Below are positions 1 to 5,568 of a stretch of 6,343 nucleotides of DNA, one piece after another. The number at the start of each line of letters is the position of its first letter. Within the stretch, counting starts at the first letter, position 1. Source of the DNA: Fidelibacterota bacterium (lineage in GTDB: Bacteria; Fidelibacterota; Marinisomatia; SCGC-AAA003-L08; D37C17); the NCBI GenBank assembly GCA_002704685.1, contig PAHD01000019.1, forward strand, positions 12,270 through 18,612. Reading direction: 5' to 3'. A program made the translations under genes and the position numbers. Below the pieces are notes generated by a model that ran no database searches, was not told the origin of the DNA, and saw only the letters and a list, made by a program, of their open reading frames with translations.

Positions 1-132
1 CACATTGGGAACCATTTTGGTAAACGAGATCATGCAACGATTATACATGCGTGTAAAACAATTGAGGAAAAAATGAAAGATGATAAACAAACTGAAGAGC
101 TAATAAATAAAATACAATCGGAATTGCAGTAA
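1..132 (+). CDS. dnaA: Chromosomal replication initiator DnaA, C-terminal fragment (5' end outside window)
   Basis: The first 43 codons, read from base 1 to the TAA at 130-132, are the end of DnaA domain IV, the helix-turn-helix domain that binds DnaA boxes at the origin. The segment GNHFGKRDHATIIHACKTIE matches the DnaA signature (E. coli has [20 protein letters not shown]), including the RDH-T--HA core that contacts the box. A lysine-rich helix and a glutamine terminus follow. The AAA+ ATPase and N-terminal domains lie upstream of the window. The stop is 12 bases before the response regulator start, on the same strand, and no terminator-like hairpin lies between, so read-through transcription is likely. 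dnaN, the common downstream partner, is not here. Identification is secure despite the short fragment because the signature is highly specific. Confidence 0.95.
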   Translation, partial: HIGNHFGKRDHATIIHACKTIEEKMKDDKQTEELINKIQSELQ

Positions 133-134
133 AT

Positions 135-140
135 AGGAGA
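135..140 (+). promoter_or_regulatory. Shine-Dalgarno site of the response regulator gene
   Basis: AGGAGA lies four bases before the ATG at 145 and is one of only two clear Shine-Dalgarno sequences in the window. It supports this ATG as the start and shows that the host uses SD-led initiation at least sometimes. Confidence 0.7.
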
Positions 141-144
141 AAAA

Positions 145-837
145 ATGACAACAATACTAGTGGTTGATGATGATAACGAACTAACAGAATTATTAGATGA
201 GTTTTTATCTGAACATAAGTTGAAAACTAAGGTTTTTCATAACCCAGTGAAGGCTCTTGACTACCTTCAAACCTCTATTCCAGACCTCATATTGCTTGAT
301 ATTATGATGCCAGAAATGGATGGGTTTCAACTGTTAAGAAAAATACGTGAAACACTGGATGTTCCTGTTATAATGCTTACAGCAAAAGGTGAAGTTTCAG
401 ATAAGGTGGTGGGCCTTGAGCTAGGAGCAGACGATTATCTTGCTAAGCCCTTTGAGCCCAGAGAATTGCTTGCCAGAATTCAATCTATTTTAAGAAGGGT
501 TAATTCGAAAAACTCTATGGTTGATATTTTGAATTTTGAAAGCTTAGATATTAACAAAATAAAAGAAGAGGTTATTTTGGATGGCAAAACTATTTCTCTT
601 TCTACTTCAGAGTTTGAAGCTCTATTACTGTTTGCAAACAACAGCAACAAAGTCTTAGATCGTGAATTCCTTGTTGAAAACTTAAGGGGAATAACATGGC
701 AAACTTATGATAGGTCCGTGGATGTGCTTGTAAGTCGGCTAAGAAATAAACTAGGAGAAACGCCCGCTCGAACACGGTTTATAAAAACAATTCATGGGGT
801 AGGCTATAAATTTATAGCTACACCTACTAAAAAGTGA
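145..837 (+). CDS. OmpR/PhoB-family two-component response regulator
   Basis: A 230-residue cytoplasmic transcription regulator of usual family length. Residues 1-118 form a receiver domain: acidic pocket D8-D9-D10, phospho-acceptor D52 in LLDIMMPEMDG, switch T79, and invariant K101 in the KPFEPRELLARI segment. Residues about 128-226 form the winged-helix DNA-binding domain, with the LSTSEFEALLLF start, the recognition-helix region YDRSVDVLVSRLRNKL and the ending IKTIHGVGYKF. All catalytic positions are present, so phosphorylation by a partner kinase should switch DNA binding. That partner is almost surely the next gene, whose GTG start overlaps this stop. An AGGAGA site precedes the ATG. The specific regulon cannot be told from sequence; names such as ompR, cpxR or phoB would be unjustified. 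Co-transcription with dnaA is possible given the 12-base gap. Confidence 0.95.
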   Translation: MTTILVVDDDNELTELLDEFLSEHKLKTKVFHNPVKALDYLQTSIPDLILLDIMMPEMDGFQLLRKIRETLDVPVIMLTAKGEVSDKVVGLELGADDYLAKPFEPRELLARIQSILRRVNSKNSMVDILNFESLDINKIKEEVILDGKTISLSTSEFEALLLFANNSNKVLDREFLVENLRGITWQTYDRSVDVLVSRLRNKLGETPARTRFIKTIHGVGYKFIATPTKK

Positions 838-2330
838 TTCAACGATTTTTTGGTTCTATTTCAAGTTGGTTTAAGATAACTGCCAGCTGGTGGTTTACAA
901 CTTTATTTGGTAAAATTGGAATTTTGTTTATTTTTGCAGCTTTTTCTCTTTCTTCACTAACTTATTTTTTTACGGACTGGAGGTATACAGGAAGAGATGA
1001 TATTCTAGATGCTCATGATGCATATTTATATAATAAGCTTGTTGCTTCCTGGGGGTCCCCTCCCGATATGGAGGTTCTTGCAAATGAACTTGAAAATCTA
1101 AAGCTTCAGTGTACCGTTTTTAAGTCTGACAACGATAAATACTGTGAAAACGACACATTGGTTTATTGGAGCAATCATCGCCATTCTGTTGCTCTATGTA
1201 ATTATCTAAGCTATAGCTCAACAGAAAACTACTCGCTATCCCATGATATAAAGTTTGAAAACTATGTTTCTTTTGGTGATTTAGAGTTTAATGATGACAT
1301 TGTTCAGGCAACCTTTGTAGAAAGAAAGGGTTACAAGTATTTAATTACTTTAGACATTCCTCCAACCACGCCCCCTACCTTTGTTCCTTTTGTTTTGGTT
1401 GCATTTATTTCTCTTTACGTTTTATATCAGCTAATAAGAAGGTTTTTAAAACCAATTGCTCTCCTTCAAAAAAGAATAAACGACCTTGAAAAAGGAGACC
1501 TAAAATCCAGGGTTGCAGTAAGGGGCAACGATGAACTTGCTGTTCTCACAAAAAACTTCAATGAAATGGTTGATGAAATAAAAGATTTGCTCAAGCAAAA
1601 AGAAAGACTTTTGTCTGATGTAAGCCATGAACTAAGAACACCTTTATCAAAAATTAGGCTCTTAATTGACCTGCTAAAACCAAAAAATAAATCGCTTTAT
1701 CTTTCTGGTGAAATGGAAAAAGCTGGTGTTGATAGTAAAATAATTAAAAAAACAAAAGAGACGTTTTCTGAGGCTAATGAAAAGCTAAATAAAATTGATA
1801 AAAATATTTTGTATTTAGACTCTATTATTACCAACATTTTACTGTCCGATCAAATGTCTTCTCCATATACAAATTTAAAGATTGAAAAAACGCCTGTTTA
1901 TGAGCTTATCCAGCAAGCTCAAGACTTGTCTTTTGTAAAAAATGTTGATGTCATCGATAAAAGCAGCCTGTTAAATGAAGTTCTTATTGTTGATAAGGTT
2001 AAAATTGCTATTTCAATAAAAAACTTATTAGAAAATGCTTATAAATATGCTCAAAAAATTGAAAAAATACGAATATACCTTTCTAAAAAAGACTCTTGCT
2101 TTAATATAACAGTTAAAGATCGTGGGCCTGGCCTTGATCCGGAGCTACTAAAAACAATAACAAAAAGATATGTGCGCGGTGATCATAAAAAGAAAGAAGG
2201 TGTTGGGCTTGGTCTTTCAATTTGTTATAAGGTTATGAACTCTCACGGTGGTGCAATTGAAATTGGAAATAATTCAAATGGCGGTGCTTTTTTTACTCTT
2301 CAAATTCCCCATAAAAAGCTTGGTTCTTAA
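834..2330 (+). CDS. Membrane sensor histidine kinase with HAMP domain
   Basis: A 498-residue sensor kinase, partner of the preceding regulator. The GTG start overlaps the regulator's TGA (GTGA, four bases), indicating translational coupling. Membrane segments are about residues 27-47 and 183-201. The region between (about 48-182) is an extracytoplasmic sensor I do not recognise; it contains cysteines C93, C104 and C122. A HAMP linker follows (about 202-254, with P207 and a GDLKSRV..GNDEL segment). The dimerisation domain carries phospho-acceptor H265 in SHELRTPLSKIRL. The catalytic ATPase domain has N-box N401 (LLENAYKYA), G1 box D429-R-G-P-G433 and G2 box G456-V-G-L-G460. All catalytic motifs are intact. 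Oddity: the stretch between H265 and the end of the second dimerisation helix is about 26 residues longer than in EnvZ or CpxA, with a lysine-rich insert near 282-315. The stimulus is unknown. Confidence 0.94.
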   Translation: MIQRFFGSISSWFKITASWWFTTLFGKIGILFIFAAFSLSSLTYFFTDWRYTGRDDILDAHDAYLYNKLVASWGSPPDMEVLANELENLKLQCTVFKSDNDKYCENDTLVYWSNHRHSVALCNYLSYSSTENYSLSHDIKFENYVSFGDLEFNDDIVQATFVERKGYKYLITLDIPPTTPPTFVPFVLVAFISLYVLYQLIRRFLKPIALLQKRINDLEKGDLKSRVAVRGNDELAVLTKNFNEMVDEIKDLLKQKERLLSDVSHELRTPLSKIRLLIDLLKPKNKSLYLSGEMEKAGVDSKIIKKTKETFSEANEKLNKIDKNILYLDSIITNILLSDQMSSPYTNLKIEKTPVYELIQQAQDLSFVKNVDVIDKSSLLNEVLIVDKVKIAISIKNLLENAYKYAQKIEKIRIYLSKKDSCFNITVKDRGPGLDPELLKTITKRYVRGDHKKKEGVGLGLSICYKVMNSHGGAIEIGNNSNGGAFFTLQIPHKKLGS

Positions 2331-2353
2331 AATGAACTATAACATATTATTCT

Positions 2354-2692
2354 ATGCAAAAAAATAGTTTAAACAAGGTTTTGCTTGTTGGTCGTTTAGG
2401 GGCAGAACCAGAGGCGCGCTATACCTCTGCTGGTATTCCTGTTGTTTCTTTTTCGCTTGCAACTAATGAACTTTGGAAGCAAAAAAATGGCGAATTTGCT
2501 GAAAAGGTTGAGTGGCACAATATTGTTATATGGGATAAGCTGGCAGAAGCTGCTCAAAAATCTCTGTCCAAGGGTCTTTTGGTTTCAATTGAAGGAAAGC
2601 TCCAAACAAGGTCCTGGGAAAATAAAGATGGTCAAAAACTAAAAACAACCGAGATTGTTTGTTCAGGGTTCATATTATTAGAGAAGAAATAA
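2354..2692 (+). CDS. ssb: Short single-stranded DNA-binding protein without the acidic C-terminal tip
   Basis: A 112-residue OB-fold protein that would bind single-stranded DNA during replication, repair and recombination. It opens with the typical NKVLLVGRLGAEPEARYT segment, continues with PVVSFSLATNE, EKVEWHNIVIWDKLAE, KGLLVSIEGKLQTRSW and ends LLEKK. Aromatic residues W54, W60 and W88 sit where E. coli SSB has W54, F60 and W88, and H55 is also shared. The fold is complete, but the protein stops right after it: there is no glycine/proline-rich linker and no acidic D-D-phi-P-F-type tip, which in classical SSBs recruits partner proteins. No such tail is encoded in the other frames just downstream. 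It starts 23 bases after the kinase stop with no good Shine-Dalgarno sequence, so the start rests on family alignment. It could be an auxiliary SSB, with a full-length copy elsewhere, or a lineage-typical short form. Confidence 0.9.
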   Translation: MQKNSLNKVLLVGRLGAEPEARYTSAGIPVVSFSLATNELWKQKNGEFAEKVEWHNIVIWDKLAEAAQKSLSKGLLVSIEGKLQTRSWENKDGQKLKTTEIVCSGFILLEKK

Positions 2693-2706
2693 ATTATTTT
2701 TTTCTT

Positions 2707-2734
2707 TTGTTTTTTATTTCAGAGTTTATATATT
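2707..2734 (+). promoter_or_regulatory. Possible promoter in the ssb-small ORF gap
   Basis: In the T-rich gap 2693-2779, TTGTTT (2707-2712) and TATATT (2729-2734) are separated by 16 bases, an acceptable sigma-70-like arrangement that would start transcription about 40 bases before the GTG at 2780. In such AT-rich DNA similar matches arise by chance, so this is weak. The T-tract at 2697-2703 just after ssb might also end transcription, but it has no G+C-containing stem before it. Confidence 0.25.
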
Positions 2735-2762
2735 AATGTTGTAGTTGTAATTAAATAATACC

Positions 2763-2770
2763 AAGGGGGT
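2763..2770 (+). promoter_or_regulatory. Strong Shine-Dalgarno site of the small basic protein gene
   Basis: AAGGGGGT is the most purine-rich ribosome-binding site in the window, about ten bases before the GTG at 2780. It is the main evidence that the following short frame is translated and that GTG is its start. It lies in the loop and 3' arm of a possible 5-bp hairpin (ATACC at 2758-2762 with GGTAT at 2768-2772). Confidence 0.55.
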
Positions 2771-2779
2771 ATACTAGTA

Positions 2780-2992
2780 GTGAAAAAGATTTTAATTATA
2801 TGTTGTTTTTCTTTCATATTAGGCAAAAATTCTTCATATGGAGTTATTGTTGTTTCCCCCGTTGAGTCTTATTTACAAAAAAAACAAGCGCAACTTACGC
2901 AGATTGATCCAGGTGCTTCAGACAACTCTCTTGAGTGGAAAAGAAGGCATAAAAGAAGAAAAAAATCAAGAAGACCTCAGCGCGGTAGATAG
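2780..2992 (+). CDS. Small secreted or membrane-anchored protein with an arginine/lysine-rich C-terminus, function unknown
   Basis: A 70-residue protein I do not recognise. It starts at GTG with a strong Shine-Dalgarno sequence, which argues that it is real. Residues 1-14 look like an export signal: K2-K3 followed by the hydrophobic run ILIICCFSFIL. A polar stretch and a second short hydrophobic patch (VIVV, 22-25) come next, then a glutamine-rich segment (33-41). The last 17 residues (54-70) contain twelve Lys/Arg and one His, beginning WKRRHKRRKKSRR and ending in RGR. C8 and C9 lie inside the hydrophobic run, with no clear lipobox. The basic tail could bind anionic polymers (lipopolysaccharide, nucleic acid, peptidoglycan teichuronic-type chains); that is inference only. 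It sits 87 bases after ssb and 17 before queF, so it may share a transcript with queF, but neither neighbour suggests a role. Confidence 0.65.
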   Translation: MKKILIICCFSFILGKNSSYGVIVVSPVESYLQKKQAQLTQIDPGASDNSLEWKRRHKRRKKSRRPQRGR

Positions 2993-3009
2993 AAGCCCTC
3001 AAATCGCAT

Positions 3010-3360
3010 ATGTCTAGTACTCCAAGCTTTAAAGACTTAGAAGTTGTTGATAATATAAATCCCGATAGTAACTATTCTATTTTGGTTTCAATTCCAGAAT
3101 TTAATTGTGTTTGTCCTAGAACAGGTCTTCCTGATTTTGGATGTATTAATATAGAATATACTCCAAACAAATATATCGTAGAGCTTAAATCTCTAAAATT
3201 ATATATTGTTAAGTTTAGAAACCTGGGTATTTTTCACGAAGAAGTAACCAATAAAATATTGAAAGACTTTAAGGCTGCTTCTAAACCAAAAAAACTAAAA
3301 GTACATGGAGATTTCAGTCCAAGAGGCGGAATAAAAACAGAGGTTTTTTGTAAAGATTAA
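3010..3360 (+). CDS. queF: NADPH-dependent 7-cyano-7-deazaguanine (preQ0) reductase, short QueF type
   Basis: Reduces the nitrile of preQ0 to the aminomethyl group of preQ1 with NADPH, a cytoplasmic step in making queuosine for the wobble position of GUN-anticodon tRNAs. The 116 residues match the single-domain (B. subtilis-like) tunnel-fold form. Visible hallmarks are catalytic C35 in CVCPRTGLPDFG, D42, the QueF motif E58-L-K-S-L-K-L-Y65, H76-E77 in FRNLGIFHEE, and the ending GDFSPRGGIKTEV. It is shorter than B. subtilis QueF (about 165 residues), chiefly at the N-terminus, but contains the full catalytic core. No other queuosine genes (queC, queD, queE, tgt, queA) are in the window. The ATG lacks an obvious Shine-Dalgarno sequence; it lies 17 bases after the preceding stop, suggesting the same transcript. 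Confidence 0.95.
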   Translation: MSSTPSFKDLEVVDNINPDSNYSILVSIPEFNCVCPRTGLPDFGCINIEYTPNKYIVELKSLKLYIVKFRNLGIFHEEVTNKILKDFKAASKPKKLKVHGDFSPRGGIKTEVFCKD

Positions 3361-3365
3361 AATTT

Positions 3366-3393
3366 TTGCAATATTTAAATTGTTTTATATAAA
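3366..3393 (+). promoter_or_regulatory. Possible promoter upstream of rpmH
   Basis: The 62-base gap after queF contains TTGCAA (3366-3371), 16 bases, then TATAAA (3388-3393), a reasonable sigma-70-like pair placed about 30 bases before the rpmH ATG. A promoter is expected here because rpmH-rnpA-yidC-mnmE form a tightly coupled unit that usually has its own start, but the region is so AT-rich that the match alone is weak. Confidence 0.35.
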
Positions 3394-3422
3394 TTAATAA
3401 TAAATAATATAGGTTTAATTAC

Positions 3423-3563
3423 ATGAAGACAACAACAAGGCTTAGCAATAGAAAAAGAAAAAACACTCATGGCTTTAAAAAACGAATGTCTAGTAAGGCT
3501 GGGCAAGCCGTTTTATCAAAAAGAAGAAAAAAAGGTAGAAGGCGCCTAACGGTTAGCGATTGA
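3423..3563 (+). CDS. rpmH: 50S ribosomal protein L34
   Basis: A 46-residue, extremely basic protein of the large ribosomal subunit. It matches L34 along its length: SNRKRKNTHGFKKRM corresponds to the canonical SNRKRKRTHGFRARM, followed by SKAGQAVLSKRRKKGRRRLTVSD, equivalent to the usual K-GR-VL-RRRAKGRKRL ending. The N-terminus (MKTTTRL) differs slightly from the common MKRTFQP or MKRTYQP. The ATG at 3423 follows a weak purine patch (AGG at 3411-3413). The TGA overlaps the TTG start of rnpA, the classic neighbour of rpmH. Its length is normal for the family. Confidence 0.97.
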   Translation: MKTTTRLSNRKRKNTHGFKKRMSSKAGQAVLSKRRKKGRRRLTVSD

Positions 3564-3874
3564 AAAGCCCTTTAAGTTCTTTTTTAATCAAGCAAACCCT
3601 TGGTAGCTCTCTCCGTTTTTCTACAAAAAAAATTATATTTAAATATATTGATTCAAAAAGTCCCGGTATAATTTTTAGCCTAAGCAAAAACCTTGGATCT
3701 GCGGTAGAAAGAAATCTTTTTAAAAGAAGAGCTCGTTATTTTATCAGAAACAGGCTAAATAAAAGCGTTACTGTTTTTATAAAACCAACTAAAAAATTAA
3801 AAAAAATAAAAAAACCGTTAAATCATTTTAAATTATTTAATGAGCATTTAGCAAAAAAGAATTTAAAACTATGA
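3560..3874 (+). CDS. rnpA: Ribonuclease P protein component
   Basis: The 104-residue protein subunit of RNase P, which helps the catalytic RNA bind and trim the 5' leader of precursor tRNAs. The diagnostic stretch is SKNLGSAVERNLFKRRARYFIRN (shown in part: AVERNLFKRRARYF, residues 48-61), equivalent to SKKIGNAVMRNRIKRLIRQ in B. subtilis. The third position of the conserved RNR motif is leucine (R51-N52-L53). The start is TTG, overlapping the rpmH stop by four bases (TTGA). An in-frame TAG at 3554-3556 excludes a longer reading, so the N-terminal part before the motif is about ten residues shorter than in B. subtilis. The C-terminus is lysine-rich. The stop overlaps the yidC start (ATGA). Position between rpmH and yidC supports the call; the RNA subunit gene is not in this window. 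Confidence 0.92.
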   Translation: MKSPLSSFLIKQTLGSSLRFSTKKIIFKYIDSKSPGIIFSLSKNLGSAVERNLFKRRARYFIRNRLNKSVTVFIKPTKKLKKIKKPLNHFKLFNEHLAKKNLKL

Positions 3875-5565
3875 ACGAAACAAAAAGAACTATTTTTACG
3901 GGACTTGTTATTGGCCTTCTTACTCTTGCGATTCCTTTTTATTTACAGCTTATAGGTGTTGTTCCAAGTAGCGAAGTTGAGCCAAAAGTCGACTTTTCTC
4001 CTGAAAAAACAGCAAAAATACTACCACAAAAGACTGTTGCTAGGCAAAGTAAAGAAACGAAACCAAAGGGCCAAGAATTTTCGAATAGAGAAAATTTTAC
4101 TATTGCTACCAATCAATATAAGGCTATGATTACCAATCTTAGTGGTGGTTCAATTTTGGACTTTGAAATGCATTCTTTTAATGAAGACGGGTATAAGTAT
4201 ATTGGGGGATATGATAAAAATGGAGCTTATTCAAAAAATATAAACCTAAATCTTTCTATTCCAGTGCAAAACCCTTGCAGTCCCTGCTTAGAGGTTTACT
4301 CAGAAAGATATTTTGATATTCCTTTTAAAATAATAAGCCCAAATATTCGTCCTGGGCAAGTCATCCGCTTAGAAAACAACGATTCTTTAGTTGTTATTAT
4401 GGAAAAAACACTTAATGGTGAAACAGTTACAAAAAAAACAACTTTCTATGCAGATAAATACATTATAAATCACGACTATTCTCTTACTGGTGCACCCCGC
4501 TCCGTTTCTGTTGTTTGGGCAGATGGAATAAACTCAACTGAAAAAAATCTTTTCGAAGAGATAACGTATTCAAGTGGCTATGTGGCTCAATCAAAAGAAA
4601 TTAATTCTCTTTCTTTTACACCAAAAAATATTAATGATAATGAAGATCGTGTTTCATTTTCAGGTAAAACGGACTGGGTGGCAATAAGAAACAAATACTT
4701 TATAAACGCTTTAATTTCTAAAAATTCTTTTGGTGGCTCTTTATCTGGGTCTTCATATCAGCTAAATAGTGAAAATATAATTCCCGTATATAAAATGGAG
4801 CTAGAGTTTCCATCTTCGGAAATTTCGGTTTCTCAGTTTTTTGGACCACTAGATGTTGATGTTATTGAAAGCTCAAACACATATTTAGATAGAGTTATGA
4901 ATTTTGGCTGGCTTCCAATTCAACCGTTTAGCAGGTCCGTTTTATGGCTACTTAAAAAACTTCATCTCCTTGGCATCAATTATGGAGTTATATTAATTCT
5001 TTTTGCCTTTATGATAAGGGTTATAACGGGACCATTAACTAAAAAAAGTTTTGAATCAACGCAGAAAATGCAAAAAATCCAACCTCGATTAAAAAAAATA
5101 CAAGAAAAATATAAAAATGATTCTCAGCGTCTTAATAAAGAGATGGTTGCCCTATATAAAGAAACAGGGGTTAACCCTTTGGGCGGCTGTCTTCCAATGC
5201 TAATTCAAATGCCTCTGCTTTTTTCTTTATTTATTGTTTTTCGTTCAACTATCGAATTTAGAGGTGCTCCGTTCTTTGGTTGGATAAGTAATCTTTCTCA
5301 ACCTGACACAATCTTTGATTTATCTTTTTCGATTCCTCTTTATGGCAATCAGGTTGCTTTTCTTCCTTTTTTATTGGGCATTTCTATGTTTCTAACCCAA
5401 AGGCTTTCTATGGCCACTATGGATAAAAATACTAAGCCCATGATGTATATGATGACTGGGTTTTTCTTTATTTTATTTAATTCTTTTCCATCGGGTTTAA
5501 ACTTATATTATACTGTTTATAATTTCTTAAACTATTTTCAACAAAGATCAATAAAGGGTAAATAA
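3871..5565 (+). CDS. yidC: Membrane protein insertase YidC (Gram-negative type)
   Basis: A 564-residue inner-membrane insertase that inserts and folds membrane proteins alone or with SecYEG. It has an N-terminal membrane anchor (about residues 8-28), a large periplasmic P1 domain of beta type (about 60-345), and the conserved insertase core: TM2 about 369-389 with hydrophilic-groove arginine R383 (FMIRVITGPLT; E. coli R366), a charged cytoplasmic hairpin (about 390-430), TM3 from the NPLGGCLPMLIQMPLLF segment (435-459), TM4 about 495-513, and TM5/TM6 around the SFPSGLNLYYTVYN segment (525-558). The length is typical for P1-bearing forms. The ATG overlaps the rnpA stop (ATGA). Unusual is a CSPC pair (C136, C139) in the P1 domain. 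The small yidD gene often found between rnpA and yidC is absent. The core wording resembles FCB-group proteins. Confidence 0.97.
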   Translation: MNETKRTIFTGLVIGLLTLAIPFYLQLIGVVPSSEVEPKVDFSPEKTAKILPQKTVARQSKETKPKGQEFSNRENFTIATNQYKAMITNLSGGSILDFEMHSFNEDGYKYIGGYDKNGAYSKNINLNLSIPVQNPCSPCLEVYSERYFDIPFKIISPNIRPGQVIRLENNDSLVVIMEKTLNGETVTKKTTFYADKYIINHDYSLTGAPRSVSVVWADGINSTEKNLFEEITYSSGYVAQSKEINSLSFTPKNINDNEDRVSFSGKTDWVAIRNKYFINALISKNSFGGSLSGSSYQLNSENIIPVYKMELEFPSSEISVSQFFGPLDVDVIESSNTYLDRVMNFGWLPIQPFSRSVLWLLKKLHLLGINYGVILILFAFMIRVITGPLTKKSFESTQKMQKIQPRLKKIQEKYKNDSQRLNKEMVALYKETGVNPLGGCLPMLIQMPLLFSLFIVFRSTIEFRGAPFFGWISNLSQPDTIFDLSFSIPLYGNQVAFLPFLLGISMFLTQRLSMATMDKNTKPMMYMMTGFFFILFNSFPSGLNLYYTVYNFLNYFQQRSIKGK

Positions 5566-5568
5566 TTT

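Noticed and set aside
41..49. TTATACATG inside dnaA as a DnaA box
   Set aside because: It fails at the conserved 3' end of the consensus and is explained by the coding sequence of the DnaA signature.
1906..1914. TTATCCAGC as a DnaA box
   Set aside because: It matches the consensus at only seven of nine bases, stands alone and lies inside the kinase gene; no box cluster or origin is visible in the window.
2442..2642. A 66-codon open frame inside ssb in another frame
   Set aside because: It lies wholly within the well-supported ssb gene, lacks a ribosome-binding site and gives a low-complexity product with no family resemblance.
2684..2708. AAGAAA/TTTCTT pairing plus T-run after ssb as a terminator
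   Set aside because: Pairing is imperfect and almost all A-T, with unpaired thymines between; in DNA this AT-rich it is expected by chance.
2993..3009. Search for a preQ1 riboswitch in front of queF
   Set aside because: Only 17 bases separate queF from the preceding stop, too few for an aptamer, and no preQ1-type C-rich loop with an A-rich tail is seen in 2693-2779 either.
2693..3009. Possibility that the small ORF and queF are one broken gene
   Set aside because: They are in different frames, the small ORF has its own Shine-Dalgarno sequence and signal-like start, and queF is complete in its catalytic core from its own ATG.
3348..3371. Hairpin TTGTAAA/TTTGCAA at the end of queF as a terminator
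   Set aside because: The stem is seven pairs with one G-U, mostly A-T, with a ten-base loop and no T-tract after it; it is too weak to call.
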